The notes beneath the pieces were generated by a model. The model saw only the letters and a list, made by a program, of their open reading frames with translations, ran no database searches and had not been told where the DNA came from. Shown here in pieces: positions 26,523 through 36,583 of a DNA stretch of 64,000 bases. Location: the NCBI GenBank assembly GCA_028285345.1, contig JANQPT010000037.1:1-64000 (forward strand), read 5' to 3'. Made by a program: the position numbers and the translations under genes. The stretch is from Planctomycetales bacterium (GTDB lineage: Bacteria; Planctomycetota; Planctomycetia; Planctomycetales; Planctomycetaceae). Within the stretch, counting starts at the first letter, position 1; each line of letters begins with the position of its first letter.

Positions 26523-27398
26523 ATGGCATTTTCCAACCGCCAGCAACGTTCATTAGAGATCGAAAACCTGGAAGACCGCCGGCTGATGGCGGCTTCGATC
26601 GGCTACTACGGCGGCACACTGTACATCGTCGGCGACAACGCCAACGACACTGCCATTGTGACGGAACAATCCGGTCGAGTTTTCGTCTCCGGAACTTTGA
26701 ACACCCCGTTCCCCGGAATCGACGCCAATCGCGTTCAACAAATCTATTTCTACGGATTCGGCGGCAATGACTATTTCTATAACCGGACCGACATTCAGTC
26801 GGTCGCCTACGGGCACGACGGCAACGATAAGCTGATCGGCGGCAGCGGATATGACTGGATGGACGGCGGGGCCGGCAACGACAACTTGCGCGGCGACATT
26901 TCCCCAAATCAGGGCTGGGGCGATTCGCTGCGCGGCGGCTCGGGGGACGACACGCTGTACGGCGGCGGCGGCAACGACATCCTTCGCGGCGACGCGGGAA
27001 ATGACCAGCTCTTTGGTCACGCCGGCGATGACAGCATGTACGGCGGAATGGGCGACGACACGCTCCATGGCGCCGATGGAAGCGACGCCCTATTCGGCGA
27101 CGACGGCCACGACTTTCTCGAAGGAGGCGACGGTGCCGATTCGCTGATGGGTGGATTGGGAGACGACCACCTCGACGGCGCGGCCGGTGGGGTCGACGAC
27201 AACGATCGGGACTCGCTCAACGGCGGGTCGGGCCGCGACCACTTCATCGATTATCGTCACATCAACATCAACTACCCATGGGGAGTCTACTGGTCATCCC
27301 ACGATGTGCTGGAAGATTTCTCGTGGTACGGGGATACCAAAGAGACCGTCGATCAAGGCCTCACGTCTGCCGACGAACCGTTAGCACTCAATTTGTAG
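26523..27398 (+). CDS. RTX/LEDR exported protein, second paralogue
   Basis: A 291-residue protein with LEIENLEDRRLMAAS at residues 11-25, a short beta region (QQIYFYGFGGNDYFYNRTD) and about twelve RTX motifs (GHDGNDKLIGGSGYDWMDGG, GGGGNDILRGDAGNDQLFGH and so on). It ends in a short aromatic C-terminal part (YPWGVYWSSHDVLEDFSW). The same layout occurs in its neighbours at 24352 and 27500. Ca2+-dependent beta-roll folding outside the cell is expected from the repeats. The activity is unknown; a surface or matrix protein is plausible. GAGGAG before the ATG fixes the start. Confidence 0.85.
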   Translation: MAFSNRQQRSLEIENLEDRRLMAASIGYYGGTLYIVGDNANDTAIVTEQSGRVFVSGTLNTPFPGIDANRVQQIYFYGFGGNDYFYNRTDIQSVAYGHDGNDKLIGGSGYDWMDGGAGNDNLRGDISPNQGWGDSLRGGSGDDTLYGGGGNDILRGDAGNDQLFGHAGDDSMYGGMGDDTLHGADGSDALFGDDGHDFLEGGDGADSLMGGLGDDHLDGAAGGVDDNDRDSLNGGSGRDHFIDYRHININYPWGVYWSSHDVLEDFSWYGDTKETVDQGLTSADEPLALNL

Positions 27399-27499
27399 CA
27401 CAAGCGCAAAGTCGTTGTTTTGTGATGTTTCACACCTTCTCCTCACGTTTGAAATCACCCGCTTGCGGGTATGACGGCAGAATATAGGAATTCGAATCA

Positions 27500-28276
27500 A
27501 TGAAAACCTTATCCAATCATGACCGCTGCCTTGCTATGGAAAACTTGGAAGACCGTCGGTTGATGGCCGCTTCCGTTGGATTCGCCAACGGCACGATCTT
27601 CATCAACAGTGACAATGCCGGCGACGTGGTCCAGGTGCAGGAAAGTAACAACACGGTCTACGTGCAAGGCAATGTCACCGGCACGACGCAGTTCAACGCT
27701 AGTAGCGTGCGGCAAATCTATTTCTACGGCAACGGCGGCAACGACTACTTCCTGAACCGCACCGCGATCCACTCCCGTGCCTACGGTGATGCCGGGAACG
27801 ATACGCTCATCGGCGGCAGTGGATACGACTACCTGGACGGCGGCAGCGGAAACGACTTCATGCTGGGAGACGTCAATGGCAGCCAGGGCGATGGCGACGT
27901 GTTGCGCGGCGGCTACGGCAACGACTATCTCAACGGCGGAGGCGGCCACGACCATATTCGGGGTGACGCCGGTGATGACACCTTGCACGGCGGCTACGGC
28001 GCCGATGATCTGATGGGCGGTTCCGGCAACGACTATCTGGACGGCGGCTATTACGGTAACGACGACGGTGCTACCGACCGGCTCAATGGCGGAACCGGCG
28101 CCGATCACTTCGTTGATTACCAAAAATTCGGCGGGTTCAATGCCTTCGGAGTGAGATGGGTCTCCCAGGATGTGATCGAGGACTACAGCTGGCCCACCGA
28201 CACGAAAGAGATCCACCGCGAACCGCTGTTCACGCTCAGCAACAGCAGTCCCTACACGCTGAATTGGCAACTGTGA
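27500..28276 (+). CDS. RTX/LEDR exported protein, third paralogue
   Basis: A 258-residue protein with LAMENLEDRRLMAAS at residues 11-25, a beta region RQIYFYGNGGNDYFLNRTA and about ten RTX motifs. It ends SQDVIEDYSWPTDTKE, like the paralogue at 26523. The two are probably tandem duplicates. The 101-base space between them holds a perfect palindrome ACCCGCTTGCGGGT (27457-27470), and a separate promoter is possible. A strong terminator follows at 28375. Confidence 0.85.
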   Translation: MKTLSNHDRCLAMENLEDRRLMAASVGFANGTIFINSDNAGDVVQVQESNNTVYVQGNVTGTTQFNASSVRQIYFYGNGGNDYFLNRTAIHSRAYGDAGNDTLIGGSGYDYLDGGSGNDFMLGDVNGSQGDGDVLRGGYGNDYLNGGGGHDHIRGDAGDDTLHGGYGADDLMGGSGNDYLDGGYYGNDDGATDRLNGGTGADHFVDYQKFGGFNAFGVRWVSQDVIEDYSWPTDTKEIHREPLFTLSNSSPYTLNWQL

Positions 28277-28374
28277 GTCTGCTCTCCGATCGGGGGGATG
28301 ATCGCGGCAATGGGGAGAGCAGGTTGAGCGCGATCACGATCGGACCACGGGGTCGGTGAGTGCCCCGTTTTGCG

Positions 28375-28409
28375 CGGCACGGGCGAGGGCAGGCGCCCGT
28401 GCCGTTTTT
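28375..28409 (+). terminator. Rho-independent terminator of the RTX gene
   Basis: Eleven-base arms CGGCACGGGCG and CGCCCGTGCCG pair perfectly around an eight-base loop and are followed by five T. It lies 98 bases after the third RTX gene. The remaining 400 bases to the next gene (28410-28813) show no supported gene. Confidence 0.85.
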
Positions 28410-28813
28410 GATTGATGACGACCAACGATAAGTCGCCGGGCGCAATTGCATTGTGCCTGATGCGCGGAAATCAGATTGAAGAAGTAGTAACGCAACAACG
28501 CCTGTCTCGCCATCGGTGAGTTGCAATCAGATGTTCTGATGGCGAGTGTGATTGATTGGACGAATGAAGGCAAACGTTCAATGGACGGCAGATTACCGTT
28601 ACTGATCGTTGTCGTTGTAGCAAACGGAGGGTCGCAATTGGCAAGGTGAGCATTTCGGCGTCGAAGTGCCGGCTGAACTCGCCCAGACCGAATCCCGTGA
28701 TTAACGAGGGATCCGCCGGATACTTCGTGCAACAATTCGACGGTTTTGTAGAATAGAGGGGCGGCGGGATGCGACTGTTTTCAAATGACTTCTTCAAATG
28801 CAGCTGCTGAGCT

Positions 28814-31800
28814 ATGACTGAGTCCTCTAATTCGCCGCCAGAGTCGCTGCCGCCGCGTGCCCCCGCCGAGCAGCAAGGAGACGGTTTGGAGGAGTCACGC
28901 GGTCTCAGCAGGGAACACGATCAACAAAGCCGGCAACGTGATCCGGGGGACGTCTCAATCACGATCGACCAGCCGGATCAAGCCGATCCATCAGACGAGG
29001 CGCCGCTGCAGTCCGATCGTCAGAATTCCGACCCATACGCGAAAACTGTGATTAGCACGGCGCATAGTGCAGGTCAGTCGACGGATGCGGATCAGGCAAG
29101 CAGCGGACCTGGTGCAACCGATCAACAATCTGAGAAGGCCGACACGACGCAGAAATCGGCGATCGACACGGACCTCTACAACGGGCTGCCGGTCCAATCC
29201 TCAGCCGACGAGATTGATCCAACCCAACCACCACCAACATCATTTCGCGCCGAGCCCTCGGAGACGACAGAGGGAGATTCGCCCGAAACGGAATCTTCCG
29301 TCGATCGCTACGAGTTTCTAGAAGAAGTCGCCCGCGGCGGTTTGGGAAAAATCTGGAAAGCCCGCGATAAGCATGTTCGCCGCGTGGTGGCGATCAAGGA
29401 ACTCTTGGGTCGCTATCGCCGGCATCCCAGTACGCGCGAGCGATTTCGCGAAGAAGCGCAGATTACCGGGCAGCTAGAACATCCGTCGATCGTTCCGATC
29501 TACGACATCGGCCGAAAGGAGAACGGCTCAGCGTTTTACTCGATGAAGTTGGTGCACGGGACCGAATTGCATAAAGCCATCGAGGAATTTCACATGCTGC
29601 CGCCAGGCAGCAGCGCTTGGCTGGTGGCACGCAACAATCTGTTGAGAAACTTCGTCGCCATTTGTAATGCCGTCGCATTCGCCCACGATCGCGGCGTGTT
29701 GCACCGCGATCTCAAGCCGCAGAACGTGATGTTGGGCGAGTACGGCGAGACGTTGTTGCTCGATTGGGGACTTGCCAAGTTGCTCGATTCGCCCGAGACG
29801 GTTGTCCACGGTCGGTCTGAAGTGAGGTCGGCGGACACAACCATCACGGGCACTTCCAGCAAACCCGGAATCTCCAGCGACGCCCGTTCCGCTGCCAGCC
29901 AGACACGGATGGGTTCGGTGTTGGGAACGCTGTCGTACATGCCTCCCGAACAGGCGGCAGGGCGGCTCGACGAATTGGACACCCGTTGCGACATTTACTC
30001 GTTGGGCGCGATCCTATACCACCTGCTGACCGGACGCCCGCCCATTCCCCGCGGCGAGTTCACCGAAATGGTGCAGCATGTGCTCACTGGAAACATCACC
30101 CCGCCGCGCGAGGTCGATCCTGCGATTCCCAAACCGTTGGAAGCGGTGACGCTGAAGGCGCTCTCGTCGAACAAAGAGGACCGCTACCAAACGGCGCTAC
30201 AGTTGGCCGAGGAAATTGACAATTTTCTCGCGGATGAACCGGTCTCTGCGTTTGCGGAGCCCTGGCACTGGAAACTCGCACGCTGGCTCAAGCGGCACCG
30301 TACATTCGCCACAACGACCGCTGCGGTGCTGTTGATACTGGGAGCCGGAGGCATCTTTTGGCGTGCGTACGAACAGGGCCGTCTCGAAGAAGTCCGCAGC
30401 GCCGTTCAAGACAAATACGCAGCCGCGCAGGAGGCGGAGTCCAATGGTGCGCTCGTCGACGCCGGTTTGCTCTACCGCGAAGCACTCGGCAAGTTGCGCG
30501 GAGAACCCTCGTTTGCCGCGCTGGCTGAGGAAATCCAGACGGAATCCGACCGAGTCGAACGACTGGTCGAAAACCAAACACAAATCCAACGCGCGCGGGA
30601 CAACTACGAAGGCTTCTTGGCGGAAGCCGATGTCGCACGATCGCACGGATGGCTCGTCGCGTCTGAGGTCAGCCCCGACGACTACCGCAGCGCCGTTACA
30701 AACGCCCGCCAAGCGCTCGAGCGGTATGACTTGATCAATTCGCCCACGTTGCAGCCGCCGCCCTCTCATCTCACCAGCGATGAAATCGATCGTATCCGGC
30801 AGGTCGGATTTGAATTGACAATCATGGTGGCCAACTTCGAGTTGGACCGCGCGTGGTCGCAGGACGGCGATGTCAAAGCGGCCGCAGAATCTTTGCTGAA
30901 GTGGACCGATTTGGCGATGCACTTCGAGCACCAGACGCCGGCGTTTTATCTGTTTCGAGCCGCCGCATTCGAAGTCCTGGATCGGCAGCAAGAGCTTCGT
31001 GACGCGGTGGCAAAGGCGGCCGCTTTAGAACCGGTCACCGCTCTGGATTTCTTCCTGCAAGGATTCGCGGAACTTCAACGGCGCAAGAACTTGCAAGCCG
31101 CAGCAGAGAATTTCCAAAAGGCATTAAACCTCGACCCTGCCAACTACTGGGCTTTGCACTGCCTCGGCGGATGTCAACTGAAGCTTGGAAAACGGGACGG
31201 CGCCGCAGACACATTCACCGCCTGTATCGCGCTCCGGCCGGACTATCCCTGGGCATATATCACCCGCGGCGCCGCGTACTTCGAGTCCGGAAAAGATCTG
31301 CTTGCCCTGGCGGACTTCAATCGGGCCCAACAACTCGATCCCAATATCTATGCGATTTACGTCAATCGCAGCCGCGTCCATCTGAACCAAGCGATCGCGG
31401 CGACTGATCCGCAGGAGAAAGCCGGCCACTTCGCCGCCGGGCAGAAGGACCTCGCGAAAGCGATTGCGATGCAACCGAAGCTGGCGGCAGCGCACATCAA
31501 TCTTGCCGAATTTCACCGGCGGCAGCAGCAGATCGACGAGGCGTTAGCCGAGTTGAGCCTGGCAATCGAGCTGGCCCCGCGCAGTCCGCGTCCCTACCGG
31601 TTTCGGGCTCTGATCCACTTGCAAAGCGAAAAACCGGATCCGGCCCTGGCCGACTTCCAGCGGGCCGTTGAGTTGGAAACGTCGCCCGCAGCCAAAGCGG
31701 AAGACCTCAGACAAATCGGCAGCCTGCATTACCGCGCCGGCGATTTTCCCGCAGCGTTGGCGAAATACGACGAAGCCCTGAAGTTGATCCCGAGTAACGG

Positions 31801-32470
31801 CGATCTCCTGCGGTTGCGCGCCGAGACGCTACTGAAACTTGACCGGTTTGATGACGCGATCGAGTCATATAATTCCTATCTCAAACAAGGACCGCCTTTG
31901 GCCGATGTGTACCGCGGCCGGGCATCGGCCTACGCCAAACTGGGCAAGTACCGCGAGGCACTCAGCGATTATACGCGGGCGCTGGAACTGGAACCGTCGA
32001 CGAACATGCTTACGCGGCGCGGCTGGGCGCTGTTGCTGCAGTCGCGTCAACTCGCGGTCGAGGATTTCGAAGAGGCGATTCGTCTGCGACCCGACAACCC
32101 AGACAGCTACAACGGCCGCGGCTACGCGCGCGTTCTCCTGGGCGATTACACTGCGGGTATCGCCGATGCTGAAGAGGCGTTCAAGCGTCACGGGGACGCT
32201 TGGCAAGTTTCCTACAATGCCGCCACAATCTACGGGCAGGCGGTCGCCCAACTCCGCGCCGATACGGCTCGGTCAGACGAAGACCGTCGCCGACTGGAGC
32301 AAGAGTATATTGCCCGGGCGGTCCACTTCCTTGAGACGGCCAGGAAATCGAGTCAAGCCCAGGACGTCTCCAAACTCCTGAAGACGATCGAGACGGACGA
32401 AGCGCTTGATCCCATCCGCGAGACGCCACAGTTCCGAGAGATGCTTCCCAACCTTCGCGCGGACCAATAG
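28814..32470 (+). CDS. Ser/Thr protein kinase with TPR array
   Basis: A 1218-residue protein. A disordered acidic and Gln-rich leader (1-160) precedes the kinase (about 165-480). The glycine loop is ARGGLGKIWKA, with Ala in place of the first Gly. VAIKEL carries the ATP-binding Lys, HRDLKPQN lies near residue 296, and LLLDWGLAK has DWG instead of DFG near 316. One membrane segment follows (about 497-517, TTAAVLLILGAGGIFW). The C-terminal half has a coiled region, then about ten TPR units (740-1140; NLDPANYWALHCLGGCQLKLG and similar). The TPRs are predicted to lie outside the membrane. Planctomycetes have many such kinases; substrates and signals are unknown. Confidence 0.85.
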   Translation: MTESSNSPPESLPPRAPAEQQGDGLEESRGLSREHDQQSRQRDPGDVSITIDQPDQADPSDEAPLQSDRQNSDPYAKTVISTAHSAGQSTDADQASSGPGATDQQSEKADTTQKSAIDTDLYNGLPVQSSADEIDPTQPPPTSFRAEPSETTEGDSPETESSVDRYEFLEEVARGGLGKIWKARDKHVRRVVAIKELLGRYRRHPSTRERFREEAQITGQLEHPSIVPIYDIGRKENGSAFYSMKLVHGTELHKAIEEFHMLPPGSSAWLVARNNLLRNFVAICNAVAFAHDRGVLHRDLKPQNVMLGEYGETLLLDWGLAKLLDSPETVVHGRSEVRSADTTITGTSSKPGISSDARSAASQTRMGSVLGTLSYMPPEQAAGRLDELDTRCDIYSLGAILYHLLTGRPPIPRGEFTEMVQHVLTGNITPPREVDPAIPKPLEAVTLKALSSNKEDRYQTALQLAEEIDNFLADEPVSAFAEPWHWKLARWLKRHRTFATTTAAVLLILGAGGIFWRAYEQGRLEEVRSAVQDKYAAAQEAESNGALVDAGLLYREALGKLRGEPSFAALAEEIQTESDRVERLVENQTQIQRARDNYEGFLAEADVARSHGWLVASEVSPDDYRSAVTNARQALERYDLINSPTLQPPPSHLTSDEIDRIRQVGFELTIMVANFELDRAWSQDGDVKAAAESLLKWTDLAMHFEHQTPAFYLFRAAAFEVLDRQQELRDAVAKAAALEPVTALDFFLQGFAELQRRKNLQAAAENFQKALNLDPANYWALHCLGGCQLKLGKRDGAADTFTACIALRPDYPWAYITRGAAYFESGKDLLALADFNRAQQLDPNIYAIYVNRSRVHLNQAIAATDPQEKAGHFAAGQKDLAKAIAMQPKLAAAHINLAEFHRRQQQIDEALAELSLAIELAPRSPRPYRFRALIHLQSEKPDPALADFQRAVELETSPAAKAEDLRQIGSLHYRAGDFPAALAKYDEALKLIPSNGDLLRLRAETLLKLDRFDDAIESYNSYLKQGPPLADVYRGRASAYAKLGKYREALSDYTRALELEPSTNMLTRRGWALLLQSRQLAVEDFEEAIRLRPDNPDSYNGRGYARVLLGDYTAGIADAEEAFKRHGDAWQVSYNAATIYGQAVAQLRADTARSDEDRRRLEQEYIARAVHFLETARKSSQAQDVSKLLKTIETDEALDPIRETPQFREMLPNLRADQ

Positions 32471-32729
32471 CCCGCCGGGACCGCTCATTTGCCACTCGAC
32501 GCTCGTTTCGATTTTTTCTGGCAAAACCTGAATTTTAAGCGCTACGTTTCTCAGAGCAGAACGTTTCATATGCGGGCTGAGATCCATTGCGGTTCCCCCT
32601 TTTGACGTGAACTGGATTTACGCCGCAACTCGAAAATCTGAATTCTTTCTTTGATTTTTGATTGGCGAATTGCTTGAATGAAATTAGGCAATTCGCACTG
32701 AGTTTTCGGGCCGGAGAGTTGCGTCCCTT

Positions 32730-35700
32730 GTGACGAAATCGCGGGCACTGAGCATGTTTTCATCACCTAGGAACACAACCCTGCATAGAACCTTACCGCG
32801 CGACGGCGACGCGACCTGTTGCCGCAGACTGGCGATAGAGCAACTCGAAGATCGGCTTGTGCTGGCCACCGTCATCTGGGACGGCGATGCTGGCGATTTC
32901 TCCTGGCACACACCCCAAAACTGGGACGGAGACCAACTTCCGGTGGCTGGTGACGATGTCATCATCAATACCGCCACCGAATTCGTCAGGCACTCGACCG
33001 GCACGACCAATATCAACAGCTTGACGACCAACCAGATGTTCATCCTCACCGGGGGAACGCTGAACATTGCCGCTACCGCAGATTTTTCAGCCTTCGTCCA
33101 GCAAGATGGCGGCGACCTGACCGGTTCGGCAATTGCCACGTTTGAATCGACATACCATTGGCTGGGCGGTACGCAAAGCGGCACCGGCACGACCGTTTTC
33201 AATTCACAAGTCAACGTCATCGCATCGTCCGGTGTTTCGCTGTTGCGAACTGCGGAGATCAACGGCCAATTCGATTGGCAGCAGGGCGATATTGCCGTTG
33301 ACGGCAATCAGATCCAGATCGGCGACGATGGATTTCTCAACATCGATACCGACGACAAGATGGTCACGACGACCGCATTCGCAGAAATCATCAACGACGG
33401 CACGATCTTGCACACGTCACTCGCTAGCGACGCGTTTACCGAACCGGATTTGGGCCACGTGACAAATAACGCGAGCGGATTGATCCGCGCTGAAGGGCGG
33501 TTGTCGTTTGTCAGTCTCGATTCGTCCGGGGAGATTCGCATCGGACATCCCAGCGGACAACCGTTCGGCGCTGTCACGTTGCTACCTGATCCGACCAATC
33601 CCGGCTCGTTTCCCAATCCACTGCGAAACTTAGTCGGCGGATCCGTGACCGGCAATGGCACGGTGGATGCACGGCTGATCAACGAAGGACTCCTTAGCCC
33701 CGGCCTTTCAACCGGCGAGTTCATTTTAACCGGCGGCTACATCCACGAAGCGACGGCGACACTGCTCATCGAAATCGGTCCGCCTCCCAGCGGCAGCGTC
33801 CTCTTTCAGAACGACCTGCTGTTCGCCACGACGAATTATGACCTGCGGGGTGGTACGGTCGAGTTCCGGCTCCTCAGCGGTTTTGTGCCGGGCGTTGGGG
33901 AGGACTTCGTCTTTATGTCGGGCGAGCGAATCGACGGCGACTTCGCACAATTTGTCGGTCTCAACCTGGCCGGCGGATTAATGCTTGATCCGTTCACGCG
34001 GTTCATGACTCAAGAGTACGTCGTGGAGGTTGTCGGCGGCGGACCGGTCGGTCCTGGCGAGATCCGCGGCACCAAGTTCGAGGACGACGACGGCGACGGT
34101 CTCTTCGATCCGGGCGAAAGCGGTCTTTCCGGATGGATGATCACGGCCACTGGCGGCGGGCAGGTCTTCACCACCACCACCGACGCGAACGGCGACTATG
34201 CCTTTACCGGACTCGATCCGGGCAACTACATCGTGACGGAAGAAAACCGCGCCGGCTGGGTCCGCACCCGCCCCGGAAGCCCCTCCGGCCAGATCGCGGT
34301 GAACGTGACATCCGGCTCGGTGACCAATAACGTCGATTTCGGCAACTTTGAACTTGGCGAGATTACCGGACTCAAGTTCAGCGATGACGACGGCGACGGC
34401 AACTTTGATGCGGGAGAAGACCTGCTCGCCGGGATTACGATCACACTGACGGAGCAAGGGAGCGGAACAGTCCTCTCGACCGTCACTGACACCAACGGCC
34501 GCTACCGATTTCAAAACTTGGGACCGGGCACCTATCTCGCTGAGGAGCAGCCTCCGTTGGGACAGGTCCGCAGTACGGCAAATCCCCCGCCGATTGTGCT
34601 GCGGAGCGGACAGACAATCAGCGAAACAGAGCAACCGACACTCGCTTTCGGCAATACGACATCGGCGCCGCAGCCGCAGATCGACGAGTTTCAAACGGAC
34701 GGCGGCGAAGTTACGTTCTCGGCAACCCAATTGCTGGGTAATGATCAAGACCCCAACGACAACCTCACGCTGATCGAAATCCTGCCGCCGGTCAACGGCA
34801 CCCTGACCGACAACTTCAACGGCACGTTCACATATGTCGCTCCGCCCGGCTTTTTCGGAACGGAAACACTGACCTATGTTGTCGAGGATTCCACCGGACT
34901 TCAGGCCAACGGCACCATCGAGATCGTCGTGCCCACCCCGAACGAATTGCCCGACGACGTGGCCGTTTTGTTCGACGGCGAGGCCTTGGGCAATGGTGCC
35001 CAACTGGCCGTGAACCCTGGACAAGACTTCACGCTGACGGCCGGATTCGATCCCGCAACGGCGGGAGGCCCGCTGACCATACGGTGGGTACTCACCGATC
35101 CCAACGGCATTCAGGAAGTGGTCGAAGGCCCCATGCTGCAATTCAACGCAGCCGAGTTGGGTACTTACGCCGTGATGCTGACCATCACCGACCAATTCTT
35201 GAATCAGGTGACGGTTGATGTCGAGGTCTTCGCGACAGACCAAAACGTGATCGACCCGCTCGACGGCGCCGCGGTGCTCGCCCGGCTGAACGAACTCAAG
35301 GATGAAGCACAGGCACTCGGGCTGAGTCTGGAAGCCAGCGCGGTGTTTATCAACGACGGGATCGTCGCCTTTGTGATCGATGTCATTGTGTCTGACACCG
35401 TGCTGCTCTGGACCGACCCGGTCGACTTCGTCCTCACCGATCCCAGGAGCCGCGAAATCGGCTTCACCGCCGCCCGCGGGGCGATCAATGACATTCCCAA
35501 TTCCTACTACTCGGGGAATGTCGACAATGAGTTGGTGCTGATTCCGGATGCCCCGTCGGGTGAATATGTATTGGAATTGCTCCGCGTCGATAACGGAGCT
35601 TGGCTGGCGGGGCTGAACTTCCTTTCGATTAGCAACTTCATCACCACCGAGCTGTTCATCGGCCACCCGATCACCAGCAGTGGACCGCGCCCTCCTCAGC

Positions 35701-36569
35701 GGACGATTGAAATCATTGATTTTTCCAACCCGAGTGGACCCGGCGGGCCAAGCGGACCGAGTGGTCCCGGCGGACCGAGTGGACCAAGTGGGCCTTTCAG
35801 CGGCGCGGCTCCCATCGGCAATCCCGTGGTCACCAACTTGCAGGCCCAGTTATTGTCAGCCACCTCGGGTCCGTTTTTCACCAACCCCACATTTGTACAA
35901 ACGTTGTTTGCCAATTCCTCAGTGGCGACTGCCGGCCGCGAGTTTGCCGCTGCGGGGTTCTCGCTCTCAGATACGTTTCTGCGCGAATCCGCCGGCGGCA
36001 ACGTCGATTTGCTGCATCTCGCGGGAGTTTGGCTCACCGGTCGAAGCGCCAGTCCGCTCGATCAGCAGGTGAGTGTGGGAAGAATCGTCTCAGAGTCCGT
36101 ACTAGGACCCGAAGCGGCGGGTACGTTGCGGCAAATCTTCGCGTCCGATTTCGCCGGTTCGGATCAGGTCTTTCGTTACCTGTGGAAAAACGTCGCTCGC
36201 CGCACCACCGGCGTTCCCCGCGAGGCGTTGGACTTCAACGAGACCCCCTTGGCGGACATCATTGGTGACGCGGTCCTAGACGTGTTGATTCCCAACGCCA
36301 ACCAAAACGACGGCGAGGCAGAGGGAGACGGCGAAGAACCGGCGGCAGAGCAGCAGCCCGCGCAAGGCGCCCAAACGCCGGATGCCAACCAAGGCGCCGC
36401 GATTGACCGCCGTCGGCCCGCTGCAAAGCCCGACCCAGTTGCGCCGCGGTTGTTCCCCGGCGAAGACGCGTCCGAGCAGGTGTTTGCTGATGCAGACACG
36501 ATTGAATTCCTGCTATTCGGGGAACAGACTGCCGAGCAAGTCTTTGCGGAGTCGGCTGCGGGCCGGTAA
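32730..36569 (+). CDS. Large exported LEDR protein with SdrD-type B repeats
   Basis: A 1279-residue protein. LAIEQLEDRLVLA at residues 34-46 is the planctomycete export motif. A beta-rich passenger follows (VIWDGDAGDFSWHTPQNW). Two SdrD/Cna-B repeats are seen near 442-538 (KFEDDDGDGLFDPGESGL) and 543-645 (KFSDDDGDGNFDAGEDLL). A cadherin-like Ig domain (LLGNDQDPNDNLTL; PGFFGTETLTYVV) and a PKD-like region come next, then a collagen-like GPSGPGG tract. The C-terminus is acidic and Gln/Ala-rich. The start is GTG at 32730 with GGAGAG upstream; an ATG at 32754 is possible. An adhesin or surface-layer role is likely from the architecture only. Confidence 0.75.
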   Translation: MTKSRALSMFSSPRNTTLHRTLPRDGDATCCRRLAIEQLEDRLVLATVIWDGDAGDFSWHTPQNWDGDQLPVAGDDVIINTATEFVRHSTGTTNINSLTTNQMFILTGGTLNIAATADFSAFVQQDGGDLTGSAIATFESTYHWLGGTQSGTGTTVFNSQVNVIASSGVSLLRTAEINGQFDWQQGDIAVDGNQIQIGDDGFLNIDTDDKMVTTTAFAEIINDGTILHTSLASDAFTEPDLGHVTNNASGLIRAEGRLSFVSLDSSGEIRIGHPSGQPFGAVTLLPDPTNPGSFPNPLRNLVGGSVTGNGTVDARLINEGLLSPGLSTGEFILTGGYIHEATATLLIEIGPPPSGSVLFQNDLLFATTNYDLRGGTVEFRLLSGFVPGVGEDFVFMSGERIDGDFAQFVGLNLAGGLMLDPFTRFMTQEYVVEVVGGGPVGPGEIRGTKFEDDDGDGLFDPGESGLSGWMITATGGGQVFTTTTDANGDYAFTGLDPGNYIVTEENRAGWVRTRPGSPSGQIAVNVTSGSVTNNVDFGNFELGEITGLKFSDDDGDGNFDAGEDLLAGITITLTEQGSGTVLSTVTDTNGRYRFQNLGPGTYLAEEQPPLGQVRSTANPPPIVLRSGQTISETEQPTLAFGNTTSAPQPQIDEFQTDGGEVTFSATQLLGNDQDPNDNLTLIEILPPVNGTLTDNFNGTFTYVAPPGFFGTETLTYVVEDSTGLQANGTIEIVVPTPNELPDDVAVLFDGEALGNGAQLAVNPGQDFTLTAGFDPATAGGPLTIRWVLTDPNGIQEVVEGPMLQFNAAELGTYAVMLTITDQFLNQVTVDVEVFATDQNVIDPLDGAAVLARLNELKDEAQALGLSLEASAVFINDGIVAFVIDVIVSDTVLLWTDPVDFVLTDPRSREIGFTAARGAINDIPNSYYSGNVDNELVLIPDAPSGEYVLELLRVDNGAWLAGLNFLSISNFITTELFIGHPITSSGPRPPQRTIEIIDFSNPSGPGGPSGPSGPGGPSGPSGPFSGAAPIGNPVVTNLQAQLLSATSGPFFTNPTFVQTLFANSSVATAGREFAAAGFSLSDTFLRESAGGNVDLLHLAGVWLTGRSASPLDQQVSVGRIVSESVLGPEAAGTLRQIFASDFAGSDQVFRYLWKNVARRTTGVPREALDFNETPLADIIGDAVLDVLIPNANQNDGEAEGDGEEPAAEQQPAQGAQTPDANQGAAIDRRRPAAKPDPVAPRLFPGEDASEQVFADADTIEFLLFGEQTAEQVFAESAAGR
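35730..35795 (+). repeat. Collagen-like Pro-Ser-Gly tract
   Basis: In-frame repeats of PSG and PGG triplets (22 codons) form a Gly-every-third-residue stretch inside the large LEDR protein. It could form a flexible or triple-helical spacer. The tract is short, and its underlying DNA repeat (ggaccgagtgg variants) could change length by slippage. Confidence 0.75.
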
Positions 36570-36583
36570 GCAGTCGCAGCGAC

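Noticed and set aside
27509-28270. Minus-strand ORF of 253 codons over the third RTX gene
   Set aside because: Repeated GGxGxD codons leave the antisense frame open; the plus strand has the RTX motifs and the LEDR start.
33978-35666. Minus-strand ORF of 562 codons over the large LEDR protein
   Set aside because: Low-complexity antisense product; the plus strand carries recognisable B repeats and Ig-like domains.
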